18,189 bases of DNA. Origin: an uncultured Campylobacter sp. Lineage in GTDB: Bacteria; Campylobacterota; Campylobacteria; Campylobacterales; Campylobacteraceae. How positions within the stretch are numbered: position 1 is the stretch's first letter; each line of letters begins with the position of its first letter. The stretch covers positions 1 to 18,189 of the forward strand of contig NZ_CAKZTI010000062.1 of the NCBI RefSeq assembly GCF_937921625.1, in the 5' to 3' direction. Positions 1 to 6,574 of this stretch are shown here, piece after piece. The notes beneath the pieces are model-generated. The model ran no database searches. It had not been told where the DNA came from and saw only the letters and a list, made by a program, of their open reading frames with translations. Both the position numbers and the translations under genes were made by a program.

Positions 1-2
1 TT

Positions 3-365
3 GAAATTTTAAAACAGATGCTAAAAACGGCTAAATTTAACGAGCAAAATATGCTCGCGATGACCAGGCGCGGGCACCTCACGGCGACCGATCTGGCTGA
101 TTATCTCGTGCGGGAGAAAAACGTACCGTTTCGCCAGGCGCACTTCATCACGGGAAAGGCCGTGGCGTATGCCGAAAATTTGGGTTTGGATCTTAGCGAG
201 TTAAATGCGCAGCAGCTTGCAAGCGTGGATGAAAGCTTGGGCGCGGGCGCGGTTAAATTTCTTGATCTAAACGCTTCTAAGGAGGCGCGCAAGTCGCAAG
301 GAGGCACGGCAAATGAGAGCGTAGAGGCACAGATTGAAATTTTAAACGAGTGGCTGAAAGGCTAA
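3..365 (+). CDS. argH: argininosuccinate lyase, C-terminal part (cut by window edge)
   Basis: This is the last 120 codons of argininosuccinate lyase, which splits argininosuccinate into arginine and fumarate in the last step of arginine synthesis. The frame is open from base 3, so the gene begins before the window and the ATG at 18 is internal. The stretch TATDLADYLV followed by VPFRQAHFITGKAVAYAE is the conserved C-terminal signature of ArgH, where a helix packs against neighbouring subunits in the tetramer. The family is usually about 460 residues, so roughly three quarters is missing to the left. The active-site loop lies upstream and cannot be checked. The gene ends at TAA (363-365), and an AAGGAG box follows at once for a small downstream ORF. 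The product assignment is firm. Confidence 0.9.
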   Translation, partial: EILKQMLKTAKFNEQNMLAMTRRGHLTATDLADYLVREKNVPFRQAHFITGKAVAYAENLGLDLSELNAQQLASVDESLGAGAVKFLDLNASKEARKSQGGTANESVEAQIEILNEWLKG

Positions 366-381
366 ATTTAAGGAGCCAAAT

Positions 382-578
382 TTGAACGTGCGCGAGCTTT
401 ATGAGTATATAGCGGACGAGGACGGGCATTTTTCATTGAGCTCGGCGGGGCGATGAGAACGAAAAAGAGTGCAATAAAAAATAGCACGCTAGCGGAGTTT
501 TTTAAGCGCAAGGATGAAATTTTAAGCGTTTCAAAATTTAGGCGGCAAAATTTTGAAATTTTGCGATCGTGTCTTTAA
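382..578 (+). pseudogene. small ORF of unknown function, frameshifted at a T5 run
   Basis: A TTG at 382 lies six bases after an AAGGAG box (370-375), the start style used by several genes here. The frame reads MNVRELYEYIADEDGHF and stops at TGA 454-456. If the five-T run at 429-433 had one more T, reading would pass into another frame that is open to TAA 576-578. That frame continues FIELGGAMRTKKSAIKNS and onward, giving a 65-residue product rich in Lys, Arg and Phe. I do not recognise the family. The single-base repair and the good ribosome binding site suggest a recently broken small gene, a homopolymer sequencing error, or a slippery switch. The second frame also contains an ATG at 453 that could start a 41-residue peptide. 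The call is tentative. Confidence 0.4.
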
Positions 579-1044
579 ATTTGAAACTTCGGCGATCTGT
601 GTGGATGCATACACGGGCTAGGCGGGATTAGCGAGCGGCGGCGCGTTAGCTGTGTCCTGAGCGGGCCTCTCGACAGTGTTTTAAGTGCTTGCCGCGACCC
701 GCTAAGTAAAATTTAAGAACGGCGGCGCGTCCTAAGCTGGCTTTAGAGAAGGCGCCTGAGGCTATAAAGTTAAATTTAAAAGACCGAGCCGGCGCAAAGT
801 GGAGTGCTTGGTTGCAAATTTAGACAATGAGATAAAATTTTAAAAAAGCGTGCCGCCGCTAGACTGCTTAAGCGTGACTAAATAAGCGTAGGCAGGTCAG
901 ACAGGCGGTTTTGCCCAGGCAAAAAGGGCGGCTCGGAGTAGAATTAAGTCGAAGCAAATCAAATAATATTTTCTTTGTTTCTACGCGTCGTGGAGGTAGG
1001 AGTGAGGCTGAATCAAAGTAAATTTAAATATTTTGGAGGGCGTT
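579..1044. other. non-coding stretch before hemD
   Basis: About 470 bases with no convincing gene on either strand. Stops are frequent in all frames, and I see no tRNA-like fold. GGCGGCGCGT occurs twice (near 637 and 721), and several AAATTT words are typical of this genome. The stretch may be decayed coding sequence or untranslated leader for hemD. I see no clear promoter. Confidence 0.4.
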
Positions 1045-1677
1045 TTGATATATCTGGTGTCTAATACGAGATTTGATCATCCGCAGGTGAGGCAGCTTGC
1101 GGTCTGCGAGATAAAATTTCTCAAATTTAGCCTGCCTACGCAGATCGGCGCGCTAATTTTTACCTCCAAAAACGCGGTGGCGGCGATAAAATTTAATGAA
1201 ATTTCACTTGATTTAGATACCCCCGTTTACGCTATCGGCGAGCCGTGCGCTGCGGCTGCGCGCGAGTTTGGATTCCGCGATATTTTTCTGGCGCGGCACG
1301 GGCACGGAAACGAGTTTGCCGCCGAGATCGCGCCGCTCTTGCGGGGCAGAGATGCACTGTATCTGCGCGCACGCGAGACGGTATCGAAGCTGGAGCAAAT
1401 TCTATCTAGCGCCGGCGTGCGGCTGCAAAGCGTGATCGCCTACGAAAATTCTATCCTCAGCCTACCTGCCGCCGCAAAGCCGCCGCAAGGCAGTACGCTG
1501 ATTTTTACCTCGCCTAAAAACGTTCGCGGTTTTACCGCAAATTTCGGCTGGGACGGGGGCTATAAGGCGATCTGTATCGGTAGGACGACGGCGAGCGTTT
1601 TGAGCGAGTTTTGCGAGCCGATAATCTGCGAAAGAATGTCGATAAAATCCTGCGTCGATCTGGCGCTTTTGCCATAG
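1045..1677 (+). CDS. hemD: uroporphyrinogen-III synthase
   Basis: Converts hydroxymethylbilane to uroporphyrinogen III, inverting ring D, in cytoplasmic haem and sirohaem synthesis. The 210-residue product begins MIYLVSNTRFDHP, and family members are about 210-260 residues. The two repeated half-domains are visible through paired signatures: LIFTSKNAVAAIKF in the first half and LIFTSPKNVRGFTANF in the second. YLRARETVSKLEQIL and AICIGRTTASVL are also typical. HemD sequences are poorly conserved, but this combination is characteristic. I chose TTG 1045 over the in-frame TTG at 1033 because GGAGG (1035-1039) lies five bases before 1045 and would fall inside the longer reading. A promoter and stable-RNA gene follow within 20 bases of the stop, so hemD is probably not cotranscribed with purD except by readthrough. 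Confidence 0.88.
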   Translation: MIYLVSNTRFDHPQVRQLAVCEIKFLKFSLPTQIGALIFTSKNAVAAIKFNEISLDLDTPVYAIGEPCAAAAREFGFRDIFLARHGHGNEFAAEIAPLLRGRDALYLRARETVSKLEQILSSAGVRLQSVIAYENSILSLPAAAKPPQGSTLIFTSPKNVRGFTANFGWDGGYKAICIGRTTASVLSEFCEPIICERMSIKSCVDLALLP

Positions 1678-1694
1678 TTTAAGCAAATTTAGAC

Positions 1695-1700
1695 TATAAT
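1695..1700 (+). promoter_or_regulatory. consensus -10 box of the 6S-like RNA gene
   Basis: A perfect TATAAT, flanked by AT-rich AAATTTAGAC upstream and TTTG downstream. Campylobacter vegetative promoters typically have a strong -10 box and a weak or T-rich -35 region, and this fits. The 5' base of the predicted RNA stem (1704-1705) lies about five bases downstream, the expected distance to a start site. Basis: sequence match; no transcription data. Confidence 0.65.
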
Positions 1701-1703
1701 TTT

Positions 1704-1902
1704 GCCCAAGCCTGGGTGAAGCGAGAGCGTTTTATATGAGGGTTCAACATATTTGTATAAGCGACGACGTGAGAGGTCCGTGTGACGCGGCTCGGCTTGA
1801 GCTTTTTTAAAGTTACGGGTTGCGACCTAGAGATTTTTCCTAGTTGCAAGATTGGCTTTGTTTGAGCCGATTCTTTTTACGCAACGCTCACTTGGGTTTT
1901 TT
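1704..1902 (+). ncRNA. ssrS: probable 6S RNA
   Basis: A predicted ~195-nt stable RNA. 6S RNA mimics an open promoter and binds the housekeeping RNA polymerase holoenzyme. The 5' and 3' ends pair into a long interrupted closing stem: CCCAAG (1705-1710) with CTTGGG (1891-1896), GTGA-GCG (about 1717-1723) with CGCTCA (1885-1890), and GCGT (1727-1730) with ACGC (1879-1882). The 3' end runs into six Ts (1897-1902), as in an intrinsic terminator. Small internal hairpins occur on the 3' side, for example ATTGGCT (1851-1857) with AGCCGAT (1865-1871), as seen around the 6S central bubble. A consensus -10 box sits just upstream. Length, single long hairpin and proximity to a purine gene fit 6S; in E. 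coli ssrS is followed by the folate gene ygfA. The alternative is a terminator-type leader controlling purD. I inferred the identity from structure, not a database match. Confidence 0.62.
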
Positions 1903-1919
1903 ACGTTATGGAGGCTTCA

Positions 1920-3176
1920 TTGAATATCCTAATAATCGGCGGCGGCGGTAGAGAATACGCGATCGGGCTAAGACTTCGCGAGGATAAAAACGTTTTAAAT
2001 CTGTATTTTGCTCCGGGAAACGGCGCGACTAAGGCGCTCGGTAAAAATTTAGATTTAAAAGATTTTGATGAACTTGCGCTCTTTGCCAAAAACAACGACG
2101 TAGCTCTTACTATCGTGGGTGCCGAAGAGCCGCTTACAAAAGGGATCGTGGATATTTTCAAAGCGCAGGGTCTCGCGATATTCGGTCCTAGCGCCGCTGC
2201 GGCGAAGCTTGAGGGCTCCAAAGCCTATATGAAAGACTTTCTGGCGCGAAATCATATCAAAACCGCAAAATTCCTAAGCAGCGACGATCTATCCGAAATT
2301 TCAAAATTTATAGACGGCCTAAACGGCCGCGTCGTGGTCAAAGCAGACGGCCTGTGCGCGGGCAAGGGCGTCATCATCGCAAATTCCAAAGATGAAGCTA
2401 AAAAAGCCGCCGCGGATATGCTAAGCGGCGAAAGCTTCGGCGAAGCTGGCAAGCGCGTCGTCGTGGAGGAGTTTTTAGATGGTTACGAGCTGAGCTTTTT
2501 TGCGATCTGCGACGGGGAGAATTTCGTAAGTCTGCCCGTAGCGCAGGATCATAAAAAGCTTCTTGACGGCGATCTGGGCCCGAACACCGGCGGCATGGGA
2601 GCCTATGCGCCAAGCTCGCTAGCGGATGCCGCGCTGATCAAAAGAGTGCAGAGCGAGATCGTCGCACCCACGCTAAAAGGGATGCAGCAGCAGGGCGCGC
2701 CCTTTTGCGGCGTGCTATTCGTAGGGCTTATGATCGTGAGCGGCGAGCCTTACGTGCTGGAGTACAACGTCCGCTTCGGCGATCCGGAGTGCGAGGTTTT
2801 GATGCCGCTAATCGACGGAAATTTGAGCGAAATTTTATACAACGCCGCCGTAGGCAAGCTAAGTAGCATAAGCCTAAAAGAGCGATTTGCAGTGGGCGTC
2901 GTGATGGCTAGCGAGCGCTATCCTTACGGCTCTTCGAAGCCTGCGCTGATCGAGGTCGGCGGAATTCCCGCGGGAGCCCATATCTGCTACGCAGGCGTGA
3001 GTGAGCGGGACGGGCAAATTTGCGCTAGCGGCGGACGCGTTTTGGTAAACGTGGGCGTCGCACAGAGCCTAAAGCAGGCGCGCGACGCGGCTTACGCGCT
3101 GTGCGAAAATATAAAATTTAGCGGCGCGCAGTATAGGCGCGATATCGCGTATCAAGCCTTAAGAGATAAAATTTGA
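1920..3176 (+). CDS. purD: phosphoribosylamine-glycine ligase (GAR synthetase)
   Basis: Catalyses ATP-dependent joining of phosphoribosylamine and glycine to give GAR, the second step of purine synthesis, in the cytoplasm. The 418-residue product has the standard order: an N-terminal domain starting MNILIIGGGGREYAI, an ATP-grasp core (VVVKADGLCAGKGV, then LGPNTGGMGAYAP), and the late ATP-grasp signature YNVRFGDPECEVLMP, with a C-terminal preATP-like domain. Length matches the family (about 420). I chose TTG 1920 because GGAGG (1910-1914) lies five bases upstream; the in-frame ATG at 1908 has no ribosome binding site and would sit only six bases after the U-tract of the preceding RNA. The stop overlaps the next gene's start by four bases (TTGA), indicating translational coupling. 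Confidence 0.95.
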   Translation: MNILIIGGGGREYAIGLRLREDKNVLNLYFAPGNGATKALGKNLDLKDFDELALFAKNNDVALTIVGAEEPLTKGIVDIFKAQGLAIFGPSAAAAKLEGSKAYMKDFLARNHIKTAKFLSSDDLSEISKFIDGLNGRVVVKADGLCAGKGVIIANSKDEAKKAAADMLSGESFGEAGKRVVVEEFLDGYELSFFAICDGENFVSLPVAQDHKKLLDGDLGPNTGGMGAYAPSSLADAALIKRVQSEIVAPTLKGMQQQGAPFCGVLFVGLMIVSGEPYVLEYNVRFGDPECEVLMPLIDGNLSEILYNAAVGKLSSISLKERFAVGVVMASERYPYGSSKPALIEVGGIPAGAHICYAGVSERDGQICASGGRVLVNVGVAQSLKQARDAAYALCENIKFSGAQYRRDIAYQALRDKI

Positions 3177-3610
3177 ACATCGCTCCGCTTGGCAAGCGCG
3201 TAATCGCGTTTAGTATTGACGAAGCGGTGAGCGCAACGCTTTTTGTGGTCGTGCTATTTGCTATCGACGGGCCAGAGCTTGTCGCAGCGGCGCAGAGCGG
3301 AAGCAATTTTGAGGTACAAAAGATCGCGTCAAAATTCATTTTGCATTACGCGATAATAAAATTTTTATATCAGGCGATTTTTGTCTATCTATACGGCGCG
3401 ACGCTAGGCAAGCTTGCGGTTAAAATTTATTGCGTCCGCGCTGACGGCAGCTCTATGGATATCGCTACTGCAGCGATCCGCGCGGCGGTTAGGTTGATAA
3501 GCGAGATGATCTTTTATATGGGATTTTTGGTGGCGCTTTTTACGAACTCGCGTCAGAGCCTGCATGATATGGCGGCGAAAACATTGGTGGTAGAGATTGA
3601 AAAAGAGTAA
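3173..3610 (+). CDS. RDD-family inner-membrane protein
   Basis: A 145-residue integral membrane protein of the RDD family; family roles are mostly unknown, with some members linked to ion or solute transport. Three hydrophobic segments are visible: about residues 9-33, 57-80 and 105-125. Family marks include the N-terminal KRVIAFSIDEAV, where the Asp sits in the first membrane helix, GATLGKLAVKI before a short soluble turn, and the C-terminal RQSLHDMAAKTLVV, matching the usual LHD-x-x-A-x-T ending. The start is TTG 3173, overlapping the purD stop by four bases, and the end overlaps lptD by 14 bases, so it lies within a tight operon. Its place between purD and lptD does not reveal a function. 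Family assignment is good; function is unknown. Confidence 0.8.
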   Translation: MNIAPLGKRVIAFSIDEAVSATLFVVVLFAIDGPELVAAAQSGSNFEVQKIASKFILHYAIIKFLYQAIFVYLYGATLGKLAVKIYCVRADGSSMDIATAAIRAAVRLISEMIFYMGFLVALFTNSRQSLHDMAAKTLVVEIEKE

Positions 3611-5855
3611 AAAATTTAAAATTCTAGCGCTTAGTTTTAGCGCTCTTTTAGCAAGCAGCGCGAGCGCAAAGGTCCAAGACGTCGAGCTTATAGCAGATAA
3701 TGTCGAGAAAAATGGCTTTTTGACAGAGGCGAGCGGCAACGTAACGGTGTATTCACAAGACTACTTTATCACCGCCGATCGCGCTACATACGACGAGCAA
3801 AACGGCATCATCGAGCTTTTCGGCAACGTCAATGCGATGCGCGGCAGCAGCGAGACCACGCGCGCCCAGCACGTCAAAATCGATCTGAAAAACGATAAGC
3901 AGCAAGCCGACGTAAATTTTATGATGGATAAGGACTCCGAGCTTTGGATGCAAAACGACGCCAGCTGCAGCGATAGCGAGTATTACCGCGTGGAGGGCTC
4001 CAGCGTATCTAGCTGCAACGTTACCGATCCCGATTGGCGCATTAAATTTAGCAGCGGCATGCTCAACAAAGAGAGCAAATTCCTCCATCTTTTCAATCCG
4101 AGATTTTATGTGGGCGACGTACCGGTGCTCTATCTGCCGTATTTCGGCTTCCCGACTGATCGCACGCGCCGCACGGGCTTGCTGCCTCCAGAGGCTGGCT
4201 ACATCAACAAGGAAGGGATTTACTACAAGCAGCCGATCTATTTTGCGCCTTACGATAGCTGGGATTTTCAGCTCGATCCGCAGGTGCGCACGCGCAGGGG
4301 CTTTGGCGTATACGGGACATTTCGCTTCACGGAGTCGCCGTATTCTTACGGCGAGATTAGAGGCGGAGTTTTCGATAACTTTTCGCGGGCGCAAAAGCGG
4401 CTCGAATACAAAAACGAGCGTCATCACGGCTTTGAAGTGCAATACGATCGCAGCAAGCTTGCGACCTATCTGCTAGACGGCGATCTGCGCGAAAATTTAT
4501 GGATCGATTTTACTCAGCTAAACGACCTTGAATACTACGATCTGAAGGAAAAGGGAGGTCTTGGCAACGATGCGGATAACTCGCTCGTAACTTCACGGCT
4601 GAATTATTATTTGACCGGTGACGAGCACTATTTTGGCGCTTACGGACGATACTACATCAATACGAGTAAGCTAAACGCCGATAATACTTTCCGCAATGAA
4701 GATACCGTCCAAGAGCTTCCGACGCTGCAATATCATAAATTTAGCAATGATTTGGGGCTACCAAATTTGATCTATTCGCTTGATGCAAAAGCGCGTAATT
4801 ACACTAGATGGGAGGGCGCGACTGCTCGCCAATACGAGTTTGATGTACCGATTAGTATAAGCACGCCGCTACTGGCGGATTATTTAAATTTCGCCTTTAC
4901 CGAGCGAGTGTATATGACTAATATCGATTGGCACGATAAATTCTACTACGCAAACGGAGATCTTGGCGAGGATAAAAGCACTTTCTACGCTAATCAATAC
5001 ACCGAGCTTTCGCTCTACACCGACGTAGCCAGGGCTTACGATAGCTTGTATCACACTATGAGCTGGAGGGCGGATTTTAGAATTCCCGGATGGCAGCAAG
5101 GCGACATCGAGGATAGAATTTTAAAGTATCATCAGTATAAATACGACCTTGCTCGCGGCGCAGTAGATCGCTCGCGGCTGGGTAACTTGCAAGACTCGCT
5201 TTATTGGGAGGATAACTTTTTAAGCGAGCTGAAGGACGAATACACCCACGAAAACGCGGCTTTGGGTATGACGCAGTTTTTTTACAACGACGAAGGGCGT
5301 AAATTTTTACGCCACAGCGCTAAGCAGCGATATGACTTCGACGATCATGAGTTTGACGATTTAGAACACCGCATCGATGCGTATTTTGCAAATGGGCTAA
5401 ATATCGGAAACCGCTTTACCTACTCACATAAATATAAAAGCTTCGATAAGGTCTATACCTACGCCAACTACTCCAACGACGACTTTAGCTTTGGACTCAG
5501 CCACGCTTACGAATACGAAAAGCTAAGCATGGAGCCTAAACGCTATACGAAAGATAACTACGGCATCGTAAACGCCTCGGTAAATTTGCCTAGGAATAAT
5601 AAAATTTTCGGTCGTTGGGATTACGACTTGGAGCGATCTTATTCTAAAATGTGGCGCGTGGGGCTTTCTCATACGCGCAAGTGTTGGAATTACTCTTTTG
5701 TGTATCAAGAGGATATCGAGCCTAAAAATACCAGTACGATGGGCTACAGCAAAGCAAGCAAGGAGCGCGGAATTTACTTTCTCGTAAATTTCTATCCGTT
5801 CGGCGGAGTAGGGTATGATTTTTCAGTAGATAGTGAATACGGAAGCGAAAAATAA
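3597..5855 (+). CDS. lptD: LPS-assembly outer-membrane protein LptD
   Basis: A 752-residue outer-membrane protein that, with the lipoprotein LptE, inserts lipopolysaccharide or lipooligosaccharide into the outer leaflet. A signal peptide is clear: lysine-rich start MKKSKKFK, hydrophobic core, and a likely cut after ASSASA near residue 24. Residues about 25-115 form the OstA/LptA-like beta-jellyroll (ELIADNVEKNGFLTEASGNV, TADRATYDEQNGIIELFGNV). From about 145 on, alternating aromatic strands make the 26-stranded barrel, including the conserved PVLYLPYFGFPTDRTRRTGLLPP. Cysteines fall at about 124, 140 and 696; LptD proteins of other bacteria use disulfides between the N-terminal domain and barrel, so these could pair. 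The start is TTG 3597 inside the end of the RDD gene, and the stop shares a base with the next start (TAATG). Confidence 0.93.
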   Translation: MKKSKKFKILALSFSALLASSASAKVQDVELIADNVEKNGFLTEASGNVTVYSQDYFITADRATYDEQNGIIELFGNVNAMRGSSETTRAQHVKIDLKNDKQQADVNFMMDKDSELWMQNDASCSDSEYYRVEGSSVSSCNVTDPDWRIKFSSGMLNKESKFLHLFNPRFYVGDVPVLYLPYFGFPTDRTRRTGLLPPEAGYINKEGIYYKQPIYFAPYDSWDFQLDPQVRTRRGFGVYGTFRFTESPYSYGEIRGGVFDNFSRAQKRLEYKNERHHGFEVQYDRSKLATYLLDGDLRENLWIDFTQLNDLEYYDLKEKGGLGNDADNSLVTSRLNYYLTGDEHYFGAYGRYYINTSKLNADNTFRNEDTVQELPTLQYHKFSNDLGLPNLIYSLDAKARNYTRWEGATARQYEFDVPISISTPLLADYLNFAFTERVYMTNIDWHDKFYYANGDLGEDKSTFYANQYTELSLYTDVARAYDSLYHTMSWRADFRIPGWQQGDIEDRILKYHQYKYDLARGAVDRSRLGNLQDSLYWEDNFLSELKDEYTHENAALGMTQFFYNDEGRKFLRHSAKQRYDFDDHEFDDLEHRIDAYFANGLNIGNRFTYSHKYKSFDKVYTYANYSNDDFSFGLSHAYEYEKLSMEPKRYTKDNYGIVNASVNLPRNNKIFGRWDYDLERSYSKMWRVGLSHTRKCWNYSFVYQEDIEPKNTSTMGYSKASKERGIYFLVNFYPFGGVGYDFSVDSEYGSEK

Positions 5856-6574
5856 TGACGCCTAGAGCTGAGCTGATGTTTGAAAACCAAATCGACGCCG
5901 CGATGAAACTCGCAGAAATTTTACCCGCTACCGTGATCAAAAACGAAAATTTTCTAATAATCGCTCAATCCCTGGAGTCGCTTCCTATCGCAAATCATCT
6001 TGCTCTAAAGCTGGGACTTCATTATGAGTTTTTATTCACAGAGCCCGTTTTGGCACCCAATAATCCGGAATGCGCGATCGCGTGCGTAAGCGAAACCCAA
6101 GAGATCGTGATGGTAGATGAGCTCGTGCGAAGCTTCGGCATCAGCCTGGATTATGTTTACGGACAGGCAAACAGACTTTATGAGGAGAAAATTTTAAAAA
6201 ACATGTATAAATTTCGCAAGGGCGAGCTCTTGGGAAATTTAGAGAAAAAAAACGTCATCTTGGTAGATGAGGGGTGTGAGAGCGGGCTGACCGCGCTTAC
6301 TTGCATAAAGACGCTCGTAAGCTTAAACGCCAAAGCGATCTTCTACGCCACTCCCGTTATCGGCAGCGATAATGCGGACGAGATCGCTACGCTGGTGGAT
6401 GGAATTTATGCTGTTCACAAGATCAGAGACTTTGTGAATGTGGATTTTTATTACAAAGAAAAAACGCTCTCAAGTGCGGAGGAGATAATGCAAATTTTAA
6501 ACAAATGCCCGCTTTATCTGCCGTTTCACGAGACTAACAAAAACAAGGAGAAAATTAATGCAGTGCAAAATTGA
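5855..6574 (+). CDS. phosphoribosyltransferase-like protein
   Basis: A 239-residue cytoplasmic protein with a type I phosphoribosyltransferase-like fold. The key mark is NVILVDEGCESGLTALTC (residues about 133-150), which resembles the PRPP-binding loop: hydrophobic strand, two acidic residues, then a Gly/Thr-rich turn. LPIANHLALKLGLHYEFLFTE (about 43-63) resembles the earlier Rossmann-type part that feeds this site. The loop is not canonical (DEGCESGLT rather than DDxxxTG), so substrate and activity are uncertain. It could be an uncharacterised salvage enzyme or a regulatory relative. The start ATG at 5855 overlaps the lptD stop; ATG 5876 (MFENQIDAAM) is a credible alternative, and neither has a strong ribosome binding site. 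Its last 17 bases overlap pnp. Its place between lptD and pnp does not identify a substrate. Confidence 0.7.
   Translation: MTPRAELMFENQIDAAMKLAEILPATVIKNENFLIIAQSLESLPIANHLALKLGLHYEFLFTEPVLAPNNPECAIACVSETQEIVMVDELVRSFGISLDYVYGQANRLYEEKILKNMYKFRKGELLGNLEKKNVILVDEGCESGLTALTCIKTLVSLNAKAIFYATPVIGSDNADEIATLVDGIYAVHKIRDFVNVDFYYKEKTLSSAEEIMQILNKCPLYLPFHETNKNKEKINAVQN

Noticed and set aside
529..558. An 11-bp perfect hairpin TTTCAAAATTT / AAATTTTGAAA that could end argH transcription
   Set aside because: It is built from the AAATTT words common in this genome, lies inside the small frameshifted ORF, and is 160 bases past argH with no proper T-run.
1033..1044. TTG at 1033 as the start of hemD
   Set aside because: The GGAGG box would then be inside the gene; TTG 1045 is correctly spaced after it and yields MIYLVSN.
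1908..1919. ATG at 1908 as the start of purD
   Set aside because: No ribosome binding site before it and only six bases after the terminator T-run; TTG 1920 has GGAGG at the right spacing and gives the family's usual beginning.
3753..4442. A 229-codon minus-strand frame inside lptD
   Set aside because: Lies wholly within a clear lptD reading with signal peptide and barrel motifs; no independent signature or ribosome binding site.
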